Positions 1 through 13,063 of a stretch of DNA of 64,000 nt are shown in pieces. Source of the stretch: Coffea arabica (taxonomy: Eukaryota; Streptophyta; Magnoliopsida; Gentianales; Rubiaceae); contig NC_092320.1 in assembly GCF_036785885.1 (NCBI RefSeq), positions 10,417,557 to 10,481,556 of the forward strand. Reading direction: 5' to 3'. The translations under genes and the position numbers were made by a program. The notes below the pieces were generated by a model, which saw only the letters and a program-made list of their open reading frames with translations, did no database searches and was not told the origin of the DNA. Each line of letters starts with the position of its first letter. The first letter of the stretch is position 1.

Positions 1-2588
<2,588 letters not shown>

Positions 2589-2714
2589 AATTAGGCACAT
2601 AGTTTCATCAATTTAGTTGGATAGAAAGTAGATTCAAGTCCTCTTGATCACTAATTTTGTTCAGGCAGTAGTTGCAACTATTACTTCCTGTACAAGATTA
2701 CCAAGTTTTATGTA

Positions 2715-2720
2715 AATAAA
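2715..2720 (+). terminator. Candidate poly(A) signal of the CKX gene
   Basis: AATAAA lies 127 nt after the CKX stop codon in T-rich sequence. Its position suits a plant near-upstream element; the cleavage site is not known. Confidence 0.35.
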
Positions 2721-2778
2721 CGCACTATGTTGCCAGGTAGGAGCCATATTAATGGTTTTTTCCAATTAAAAAAAAATA

Positions 2779-3845
2779 GGGATAATTTCAGAAACGTCCC
2801 CTGAGGTTTCTGACAATTTCATTGAACTCTCTTAAAATTTTCAATATTACACTTACCTCCCTTAATGATAAACACTGACCATAATAACCTTCATAGTTTT
2901 CAAAAGACAAGCCATTGATAAAAAGGGGAAAAAATAATAGAAAAAAGGAAAATGAGAAAAGGAAAACAATTTTTCTTTACTAAGCCATATATTGTGGCCA
3001 AATTACTTTAGTCATGGCCATTAAATTGTAACCTTCTATCATTCAAATTGCTGATGTCTCATTCCTTCTATCACTCAAATATGCTACTGCTGTTGATGAT
3101 GATGGAAGCAATCATCACTGCAAATCACCCAATTGTTCATATCATTGAGGACAAAAAAGCTACTGGATTATGGAAAATATAATTTGATAGATTGTACTAA
3201 AACTACTATCCCAAACTTGCACTTTGTTGATATTTTGCCTGGTTCCTCTTAATAGATATCAAATTTGTTTTCAATAAAATTATGTCAATTCAGAGGAAAA
3301 AAATGTGGGCTGATTTAATATGACCAACCCAAATGTTGAGAGCAGAGATTAGAAGAATTTTGGTAACTGAGGGCTTGGGTGTTTGAGTAGGGAAAAGGTA
3401 AGGATTGTGAGTTTTATGACTAAAGATTTGTTAGGCAATATATGGGAGAAACTTATAACGAGGTAAAGATTGTGAAGGTAAGAATTATGATGGTGGATTT
3501 TGGCATCTAAGACAAAGAGTTTGTTTGGGAGAAGAAAAAGTGATAAGAGTTTGAAAGTTTGAGTGGATGTAGAAAACCATGGGGATGGAAAATATCAAGA
3601 CATTGGCTAAGCAATAAAACTCATAATTTTGATAATATACAAGTGTATTTTTGACTTTTAAAAAATCTTAATGATTATTCATATTAAGGAAATTTAGGTG
3701 AGGGTAATTTTGGACATTCATATACTTTTTTGGTCTTACATCATCAAGGTGAAATCCAAACCTATGTTCTAGGAGAGGCATGTGTAATTTTTAAAACGTG
3801 AGGGGAGCTGTCTGAAATTACTAGAAACCTTTCTGAAATTATCCC
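2779..3845. mobile_element. Non-autonomous Mutator-like (MULE/MITE) element
   Basis: The ends are inverted copies starting GGGATAATTTCAGAAA. The similarity continues more loosely inward (fragments such as CCCCTGAGGTTTCTGAC and TTACCTCCCTT recur in related copies). A perfect 9-bp target-site duplication, AAAAAAATA, flanks it at 2770-2778 and 3846-3854. A 9-bp duplication with long inverted ends is typical of Mutator-like elements. It is about 1.07 kb long and has no transposase reading frame, so it is non-autonomous. Confidence 0.8.
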
Positions 3846-4515
3846 AAAAAAATATAGTAGTAAAATTCTCCTTTCTGTTTCACACCCATGAATTGCACCT
3901 TTTCGGCTGAAAAGAGGGAGTCAGTTTCCTGATGGAAATTTTAATTGAAAATTATTTTTCTGGTGTGCTTGATTATGGATTGTAAAGTCGAGTAATAATT
4001 TCACAGCCGTTCACACGGGGAAGTGGAGACAAGCCGTAAATGTGATTCTATAGCCTTTAGCTTTGGAGGTTCCTTTGGATTTCAACAAGAGGCTGCTGCC
4101 TAGTAAGTTCGGCATTGTCATTATGCTTGCTAATCCACGAAGATTGAACACCGTGAAATCTAGCAAAGAATAAACAATGGTATCATTAACGTTAATGATT
4201 ATGTCTCCCTTATGCTTAGCATCAAGGTGTGTCTGTGGCTGCCGAAGAAGCTGCTCATCATCTACTAGGCAAAGAAATTAGGGATTAAATAATTGGATCA
4301 TGGGCTCTACCAATCTGTGATTTCCAGTTAGACAACATTCTCCCTTTTTAAAAATCAACACTATAAAAAAAAAAAGAAGTATAATTTGACACGAATTACA
4401 GGTTTTATTTAATCTTTTAGTGTCTTCTAAAACATATGCTATAGTCCCTTAAAAAAAAATAGTTTCTTTTGAAAAAAAAACTCTTCTGCATTTTTTTTTT
4501 CTTTTGGTGTGTGGT

Positions 4516-4555
4516 GGGGGGGGGGGGGGTGGGATGGTTGTGTGTGTGTGTGTGT
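4516..4555. repeat. Poly-G tract followed by (TG)n microsatellite
   Basis: Fourteen consecutive G at 4516-4529 are followed after a few bases by about eight TG units. Confidence 0.9.
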
Positions 4556-5653
4556 TTTGGTGTGGAGGTCGTCTGAGGTATTGAAAGGGCACAATCTAGT
4601 TGGCCGGTTACCTGCGGACACATAAACCACCCAAAAGACTCCTGCACCAAGCTATGCTAATCTGATTATCTTCTTGTTTACCCATAAAACTAGTTTTAAG
4701 TGGTCGAGATTTTACTGCTTAGTGCTAGCAGATGAGATTAGACACCACGAAGTCGACAACTCGACGTTCATTTGTTTGGCACTTGTACAACTTCCACCGA
4801 GCTAATTTGCTGCATAAATTTGCGAGGTGATTTGTTCTATCATGATCCCGCATTGTTCACAAGTCGTGCCTTTCATTTTTCAGTCGAAAAAGCTTCTTGA
4901 CTTTTGTCGCTGGCTCGCATATTTTGAACCATACATATGAGGATATACACTACACCACCATAAATCGTGTTCTGTAAATTCTTCTGTAGCACCGCCGGAA
5001 TGCATTTTGTTATTGTGGAACTGCCGATGGAAGAATATGTTGGGAGTTGTTTCTTCCCCTTATTTGCTAAAAGATATCAACTTGAAGTTTGGCTGCACCA
5101 CTTGGCTTGGGCCACCAGGTTTTGCTAATGACAAATTAAGCCTTGATGCAGGATAAAACTTTAGACATCATATAGTAAGATAGCCAAGAATTTTGAACAC
5201 AACCAGAGAGAGAGAGAGCATTCAAGAATAGCTGAACTCCTTTGTTACACACTTACTCGACCAACTACAGCTTACATAAAACTTTTCCGGTTCTCGGTTG
5301 AACGCGGCTTGCTCCCACATTGGCCTCGTTAGTTTTTACGCTGCATTTTGAACTTTGACTTTAGACAATTGTGCCCTATTCTATTTCTAACCAACCCATA
5401 CCAATTATCATTAATTGCTCATCGCAATAATGGTTAAATGAACCAAAGAAAAATAAAAAACTAATGGGCACACCACACTCGTATGCAAAATGATTTTGCA
5501 TCACCTGTTTATGAGGAAAGATTATGTACTTTCGATAGTATAATTTAGCACTTGTAAATTTCATTTTGATTGAAATATTATCCGACAAGTAGTAATCATT
5601 TTCAGTAAATTCGAGAGGGAAGGTTGGATTAGATAGTAAAAGGAGAGGGAGTA

Positions 5654-5696
5654 TAAGTGGAAGGTCCTATATCCTGAATCCACGACCTTCCACTTA
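5654..5696. repeat. Perfect 13-bp hairpin
   Basis: TAAGTGGAAGGTC at 5654-5666 is repeated as its exact reverse complement at 5684-5696, with a 17-base loop. It may be a small MITE remnant or chance. No function is claimed. Confidence 0.6.
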
Positions 5697-6126
5697 CCCA
5701 AAAAAAAAAAAAGTTGAGAAAATTCGAAAAACTCAAGTGAAATTTTTTTTTGGTTTCAATGGGGGACCTGCAGCCTGAAAGCGAAAAAAAAAAAAGAATT
5801 GGAAGAACTCAAGAAAAAAAAACTTTTTTTTTTTTTTTTTTTTTTTTTGTTCAATGGAAGACCTTAAACCTGAAAGAAAAAAAAGTAGGACCGTTTTTGA
5901 TCGTCTTTACCAACTAAACCAGATACTCAAGGGCATAAGAGGGGCTTTACGCTAAACTTCTTTGGTTTTGTGGAAAGTGAGCCCATCATATGTCCGTCCA
6001 CCAGTTGCTTGAGAGTAAAACGACAACTCGCTCTGTTAAAATTTGGGCCGGCCAAATAATTGGCAACGATGAAGCCCAAGATGTTCTCCTGCTAGACAAC
6101 ATTCGGCAATCGAGTCATCTTCAGTA

Positions 6127-8326
6127 ATGGCAACTTCGCAATCGCCATTGAATTTTCTCTCCCCGACTCCATTTCCATGCCCTTCTTCATCTTCTTCAGA
6201 ATCTCACTTTCTCATTCCACTATTAGAAACCCGTTGCTTAAACAGAGCTCTCAAGTTTAAAATTTGTTGTTCGACTCATTCTATTGAAATTGGCACGCAG
6301 CAAAGTAGCCTCACCAGGAAGAAGAGAAAGCCCAGGCCTAGCTTTGTTGAGCAAATTCAAGATAAATGGTCTCGGAAACCCACTATCTTGATAGAAAAAC
6401 TCCCATGGGAAGAAGAAGAAAAAGAAGAAGCAAAGTTCGAAAATTTTGAAGAAGATGAAGAGCGAAATGTGAGATTTTCCAATGGGGTTGTTTCTCAGAC
6501 AGCAAGTGAAAAGAGCTCTGCAGTTAGTCAGCCAATGAGTTCTGGTTTACCAGAAAAGGTAATATTGCCTCCTTGGGAGCATGGAAAAAAGCCCAGAAAA
6601 AAGTCCCAGTTTGATAATCCAGTTAGAAACTCGAGGCGGGCCAGTAATAGTACTGAAAGCCTCAATGGCCTTAATGATCATGCTCAAAATTATGCTACTA
6701 ACAGTCGTGTAATTCAAAATTGTAATAATTTTGAGGGAAAATTTGATCTTGGTGAGCAAAGTGGAGAAAAGGGTGTCAAGGATGATGAAACCCGAAATGG
6801 CTTTAATGAGCATTCTGAAAATTATGTTACCAGCTTTAGTGTATTTCAAGATGTAAAGAAAATGGAGGAAAAGCTTAAACTTGATGAGGAAATTGGAGAA
6901 AATGGTGCCAAGAAGGATGATACTTCGAATGAGCCGTCACAGACAGGTGAGTTTTTGTTTAATGAGATAGACAAGGGTGCTGAACATAGCAATAATGGGT
7001 TGGGGGCTTTTCAGAATTATGTGAAGGATTCAGGGGATACTAGTGAATCAGTGAGGTTGCCGTGGGAGAGTGAGAGTGATCAACAATATCATGAAGGGAA
7101 AAGATTAAGAAAAAGTAACACTGAGGTGGCTGAGAAAGTAATACCCGAGCCTGAATTGAAGAGGCTTAGGAATTTGGCTTTGAGGATGGTAGAGAGAATA
7201 AAGGTTGGGGCAGCCGGTGTAACGCAGGCATTGGTGGACTCTATTCATGAGAAGTGGAAGCTGGATGAGGTGGTGAAGCTGAAATTCGAAGGTCCTACTG
7301 CCATGAATATGAGGTGGACACACCAGATTCTAGAGGTTAGTTTTTCTTCAGAGTCAGTTATGAATGTTATCTTTTACTGCAAATACATGATGTCAGTCTT
7401 CCTTGTATCAGTTAACTGCTAGCGTTGATGTCTTTCTTTTATGCTGGTTGAAGTTAGCTTTACGTTATCCTATTCTATGGTTATAACATCGTCATTTGCA
7501 ATAGTTTCATAAATTTGCTTTACCATTACAACTGGTTTGAATGAATATTACTTCAGATTTGTATGCAATCAAGCCTACTGGATGCTTATATATAGTGTAC
7601 TATGCCATCTGTCAGAGTAGAACTGGAGGTTTGGTTATTTGGAGATCAGGCAGTACAGTGGTGTTGTACAGAGGAATGGGATACAAATTAGATTGTGTAC
7701 AGTCGTATGCTAGACAAACTCAAGACAAGACAAAGGAATTTGAATCTTCAGGAGTTCAGGTGAATAATTTTGCTCGAAGCATCGGTACCTCATGCTCTGC
7801 TGAACCATCGACTGCTAAATCTTATTCGAACAACCTATCTGTCAAAGAGCTCAAGGATCGAAGTGAGCTCAACCTACTGCTGGATGAACTTGGTCCACGG
7901 TTCAAAGATTGGTCAGGGCGTGAACCAGTGCCTGTTGATGCTGACTTGCTTCCTGATGTTGTTCCTGGATATAGACCCCCATTTAGGCTTCTACCTCATG
8001 GGATAAGACATGGTTTACGTGACAAAGAAATGACATTTTTCCGTAGGAGTGCCAGAGTATTGCCTCCACATTTTGCCCTAGGTGTGTGCCAACTCATATT
8101 TGTGCTTTCTCTTTGTTTCAGATATTGAGTACTCATATATGGAGTATGTTTTTACAAATATCTAGGAAGAAACAGACAACTGCAAGGTCTGGCATTGGCA
8201 ATGGTAAAGTTGTGGGAAAAGTGTGCTATTGCAAAGATAGCCATCAAACGTGGTGTACAGAATACTTGCAATGAAAGAATGGCAGAAGAACTCAAGGTTG
8301 GATATCTGAATGCCTACATTCATACA

Positions 8327-8375
<49 letters not shown>

Positions 8376-10722
8376 GAGTTAACGAATATTTTCACCTATG
8401 AGTATGTTGAAGAGTGTGAACATTTGCTTGCTCACATTTTTAATCTCTAATCTGATTCATTGAATCTCCAGTCACATTAAACGCATGGACAAATTGTTGA
8501 ACCTGAAAATGAGTGAAAGCATCATGAACTGTCTGGTAGTTTTTCTTTTATTGGTATTTGCATTTCAGTGTTTAAATAATCAGCTTCTGAGCAAGTCTTC
8601 TTTTTTGCTTGGTGCTCTTAAAAGAATTTGTTCCAGTCATGCTAATCATTTGAGAAACACTAGTTTACTTTCTTTTTCTTTTCCTGTGAGGAATGTGATG
8701 TTGTTGGTTGATGCACGTCTTTCTTGCTAACAACATTCTGATATGATTCACTTAGGTATTAACTGGAGGTACACTATTGTCAAGAAACAAGGAATATATC
8801 GTATTTTACAGGGGAAATGATTTTTTGCCATCTGGTGTTACGCAAGCATTGGTGGAAAAAGAGAGAGAAACTGTTCTCCAACAGGATGAGGAAGAAATAG
8901 CGCGTCAGAGAGCATTGGCCCTGATTGCGTCAAATGTCAAAGTTGCTGAACGGCCTTTAGTTGCCGGAACCCTTTCTGAGACAAAGGCAGCAACCTTGCG
9001 CTGGAACAACCAGGCAACTGGTGAAGATTTAGAGAAGATGATGAGAGATTCAGCTGTAGTAAAGCATGCTGCTTTGGTTAAATCTCTTGAGAACAAGCTA
9101 GCTATTGTAAGTGGCAGTATATTAAGATGAGTCTTTTTTTTTTCTTTGGAAAATGCAGGCACTACTTTTAGCCCTTGTGAATATTTGGCTCTATATAAAC
9201 TTTCCGCTATTTGCAGGCAAAAGGGAAGATAACAAAGGCCGAGAAGGCTTTATTGAAAGTGCAAGAAAATTTTGAACCTGCTGAACAACCCACTGACTTG
9301 GAAACTATAAATGATGAGGAAAGGTTTTTACTTCGGAAAATGGGTCTGAGTATGAAACCATATCTGTTTCTAGGTAACAATTGCTGTTCCTTGAGCTTTA
9401 CTTATTCGGAAATCTATCTGCTGTAGCCATGTAGTGGGACCATGCGATCTAAAGTCACCAACGTTTTCTTTTCATATCAGTTCTGTATTGCTATTTTGTC
9501 CAGTTCTTTTGTTTGTGTATTATTAGTCAGTAACAGATGAAAGCTAGGAATTAACATGTTCTGGTTTTTAGGAAGGAGAGGCATTTTTGATGGTACCATT
9601 GAAAATATGCACCTGCATTGGAAGTACAGAGAGCTGGTGAAGATTTTTGTGGAACGAAAAAGTTTCCCACAAGTCAAACATATTGCAATTTCTCTTGAGG
9701 CAGAGAGTGGTGGTATTTTAGTATCAGTTGACAAAACTGCCAAAGGATATGTCATTATTGTTTATCGTGGAAAAAATTATCTCCCTCCTAGTGCATTTAG
9801 GCCTAAAAATCTTCTGACAAGAAGGCAAGCATTGGCTCGTTCTATTGAGCTTCAGAGACGTGAGGTAATCCTGACTAGTGATTTTTACAAACCCCTTTTT
9901 TTCCTTCCTTCAATGTCCAGATTTACAATATTGTTTGTTGAGATGATCATTAATCATGTATCCTCATTGAAACATATCCAGGCTCTAAAGCATCATGTGG
10001 CAGAGTTGCAAGAAAAAATTGAGAAGCTGAAATCTGAGCTTGTATGTTTTCTGGCTAAATGACATTCTGTATGATATGCATAAGAATCAGGAGAAGCTAA
10101 AGGTTAACTTGTTTCTTGCTGCACAAGAAGATATGAAGAATGTCAAGGAGATCGATGAGGAGACCTTGTACTCAAGGGTGGATGATGCATCCGATGATGA
10201 TGAATTGCAAGAAGTAAGCAATAATTTAAGCTTTGAATGCATTTGACTGATTTTTTCTGGTTGTTGTAGAATTTATGGCAGTGGAGGATGTAGACATGAA
10301 GATCTTTTAGATTATGTTTACCTTTCAAATCATTGGTACCACTTTGCCTAGTTTTCTTATATCTGAAGCAATATTCAGTCACAGAAAGGATTGCATAATT
10401 GTAATCTTGTAATTTTGACACTATTGATGGTCCATTCTCTTGGTTTCTAACATCTTTTCTCCAATAGACTTGACTGGAAATCTTGGATATTTCCTTTAGT
10501 AGGCTTTGGATAAACATGTTCTCTATCTGCTTAATGTTTATACTTCGTAACAATAACAAATATATGCTAGTTCGGATATTTTATTTTTTGTGAATGACTG
10601 TGACAACCATTTTCCAAGTGGCATAATCATGATTGACGGCATCTGTCTCGTTTATGTAGGATGAAGATGAAGATGCATATCTTGAGACGTATAACTGCAG
10701 CGGTGATGTTGGAACTTCTTGA
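6127..10722 (+). CDS. CFM3: CRM-domain organelle intron-splicing factor, CFM3-like
   Basis: CFM3 proteins bind group II intron RNA and help splice chloroplast (and in some cases mitochondrial) transcripts. Nine exons: 6127-7335, 7616-8081, 8166-8296, 8756-9106, 9217-9373, 9572-9864, 9982-10041, 10091-10213, 10660-10722. They total 2853 nt and encode 950 aa; Arabidopsis CFM3A is about 880. A Ser/Pro-rich leader (about residues 1-50) looks like an organelle transit peptide, then comes a low-complexity linker. CRM domain 1 is at about 345-430 (VGAAGVTQ loop, then [10 protein letters not shown]), CRM 2 at about 520-625 ([25 protein letters not shown]) and CRM 3 at about 755-850 ([26 protein letters not shown]). 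A coiled helix and an acidic tail (DDASDDDE) follow. The linker holds an in-frame tandem duplication of about 44 residues. The start is the first ATG of the long exon. Exon 8 is the least certain, because only an acceptor at 10090 keeps the frame. Confidence 0.9.
8321..8375. repeat. (CATA)n/(TA)n microsatellite in a CFM3 intron
   Basis: About eight CATA units run into a TA tract inside the third intron of the CFM3-like gene. Confidence 0.95.
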
Positions 10723-11368
10723 CGAGGGTTTGAGAAGGAAAACTAGAACACAGAACTGCTCCGTGGTGAAAAAAAGCTCGATTTTTCAAATTAACACTTG
10801 GAAGGTGGTCCGAACTGAAAAGCTCCAAAGGTTTGGTTAACGGGATTTGAGATTTGGATGGACAGTGATCTCCGGGGTTGCTGCATGTGGGTGTGTGACC
10901 ATTACAAACGTACTTGATTCAAGTCCCACACCATTCTTAGGATGAAAAATCTTGTGACAATGAATGGTTGTGCATGTGAGCCTGTAGAATTTTAAGCTCA
11001 AGAATCTCATGAATCTATTATCTTTCGATCAATAAAGCTGTTGAAGTGAATACTAATGTAGCTAGTTTACATGTATGTAATATCCAACACAGTTCCTAAA
11101 AGAAACATATCAGCTGCAATCACTTTAGCTTTCTGCAAAATAGTGCACCTCATCAGAGTGTATTAAGAGTCAGTGGTTAAGAATGTGCAAATTAATGGAA
11201 GATAGCTTTTTGTGTTATTGGGGAGGGGAATGGAGGTGAAAGCAAATTGGAGATCGATTTGCTTAATTTCAATCAGTGTGCTTGAAGGGGCATTCATGTG
11301 AGCTAAGAAATCCTTGAGACAATATGCTGAAGCTTATGTACCACTGAGAGTGTGGTTTGGAAAGTTCA
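10723..11368 (+). other. 3' untranslated region and downstream sequence of the CFM3 gene
   Basis: There is no further reading frame. An AATAAA at 11031-11036 lies 309 nt after the stop codon and is the best poly(A) signal candidate. After it the sequence is plain intergenic DNA up to the next transposon. Confidence 0.5.
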
Positions 11369-11377
11369 GACAGGAAT

Positions 11378-11951
11378 GGCTTCAAATTCTTTGTCCCCAA
11401 AATAGTTTCTGTCTCTTATTTGTACAGCTGTCACGTGTCCCTAACCTTTTGTTGATCGAAACTCAAATAAATCGATAATAATCGGTTTACAAGTTTTGTT
11501 AACTCAAACTCAAATAAATCGATAACTCAAAACTTTTTTTTTATTTTCTTTTTAACAAAAAAGAGTCTTGTTGATCATAAACATAAAAATCAACTAAAAC
11601 TCTTCTTTATTTTTTACCCCAAATCATCTTTTTCTTAAACCCTACCACATGTGTGTGTTTATATCAACTTATTTAGCTCTTTTTAATTTTTTTTACTTCT
11701 CATAATTATGTAAATGCGATGATTTAAAATTAATTACTTAATATTTTTGAGTTATCTGTAAAATCAGCCTTTGAGAAAACCTGTCAATCGACTATTATCG
11801 GTTTGTTTGAGTTTAGGTTAACAAAACTTGTAAACCAATTATTATCGATTTATTTGAGTTTGGGTTAACAAAAGGCTAGGGACACGTGGCAGCTGTACAA
11901 ATAAGGGACAGAGGGGATAGAAACTATTTTGGGGACAGGGGATTTGAAGCC
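11378..11951. mobile_element. Mutator-like MITE with long terminal inverted repeats
   Basis: A 574-bp element begins GGCTTCAAAT and ends with its inverse. It has about 150 bp of inverted repeat at each end, including GTCCCCAAAATAGTTTCT and the AAATCGATAATAATCGG region. A perfect 9-bp target duplication, GACAGGAAT, flanks it at 11369-11377 and 11952-11960. The AT-rich middle has no coding potential. Each arm carries a CACGTG palindrome (11432-11437 and 11883-11888). Confidence 0.85.
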
Positions 11952-11960
11952 GACAGGAAT

Positions 11961-13063
11961 GCGTAACTCGAGTTGGTTTGGCCAAGTTCCCAAATAAAAG
12001 AGGAGGAAGAAGAAGAAGATTAGGTTCAAAACATCACCATCTTATGGCCATGCTGCAGGAGGCTTTTTCAGGGCGTATAGCATGATTTATGTTCACGTAC
12101 TTGCCAATGGAAGGAAAAAGGAAACCAAGCAGCCGGGAAGAAGATTCACAAAATCACACGACCAAGCTCCACAAGTCGAGCAATTTAAGACATCAAAAGC
12201 TGTTTCTTTCCCGAGCCAAAAGGCAAAAAAATATAAACTCATCGAGCCAATCTTGCTCTCCCATGAACGAATTGATCGGACTGGGAACGAGCATGAAGAA
12301 ATTAAGCGAGCTCGTTCGCTAAGTTGATTTATCATATTGGTCTCCACTTTGATCCCAAGTCACTTTGTTAAAAAAGTCATTGAAGAATTCACTTCCAAGT
12401 CAGATTTTCATAAACAATTCGGTGATAGACTAATGGAGAAACATTCAGCCCGGCATTAATTATATGACTAATTCACCTCCGGTTTAACAGCAAAACAAGG
12501 GTCCAATTTATGCAATTCTTCACTATCAAAGATATCAACCGATTACACCAAAAAAATGGGAAAAAAAAAAAAAGGAAAAAATTTTGCTACTACTCATAAG
12601 GGTAGACAATACTGGACAGGCGATAGCTTACGGCTACTAAAAATAATAGCCTAGTGTGTGAGCACAGGAATGAACCGCTTCCAACGCTCAGACGGTGCAG
12701 CAGCACAATTAATCTGTAATTTGAACTGAAAAGGTGCTAATGATGCTTATGAACCACAAAATACTAGTAGCATGAAGAGCTCGTGTTACGTACTTGGAAT
12801 CAGATATCTTCCGAAGTACATGTATGAAGTCTACAAGAATTTAATGGCAGCCTTCACAGCTTCACACTCTTTCTCGAGCACTATTGAAGAATTGCTCCAC
12901 AAGAGGTCAAGAATGCTTGAAAACTGTAAGCTTTGTAACGTAAAGCTAATACACAAGCAATTTTCATGGCTGATTAGGCCAAGTAAGTCTAAAATACCGA
13001 CTATTCAGCTTCTTGGAACCGTTGGTGTAAATTTGAAAGGCCATCTGACTCGGTTAAGGCTAC
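11961..13063. other. Intergenic spacer between convergent genes
   Basis: It lies between the ends of the CFM3-like gene (+) and the hydrolase gene (-). Apart from the doubtful small open frame at 12089-12322 nothing is recognised. The part near 13063 is probably 3' UTR of the hydrolase. Confidence 0.5.
12089..12322 (+). CDS. Unrecognised small open reading frame (77 aa), doubtful gene
   Basis: The frame encodes a basic, Ser/Lys/Gln-rich peptide starting MFTYLPMEGKRK, with an internal Met at residue 7, and ending MKKLSELVR. A purine-rich GAAGAAGAAG stretch lies upstream. It resembles no family I know. Two other frames of similar length overlap it, one on each strand, so chance openness is quite possible. 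If real it would be a short single-exon gene or a terminal exon. Confidence 0.18.
   Translation: MFTYLPMEGKRKPSSREEDSQNHTTKLHKSSNLRHQKLFLSRAKRQKNINSSSQSCSPMNELIGLGTSMKKLSELVR

Larger units (their letters stand above)
3855..6126. other. Intergenic spacer between CKX and CFM3
   Basis: No gene is recognised. The spacer holds simple repeats (4516-4555), a short perfect hairpin (5654-5696) and two diverged direct copies of a poly-A/T-rich unit. The copies end near 5785 and 5880 and share a core reading roughly TTCAATGG, GACCT, CCTGAAAG. The 5' leader and promoter of the CFM3 gene should lie in the last few hundred bases. No clear TATA box was seen. Confidence 0.5.
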
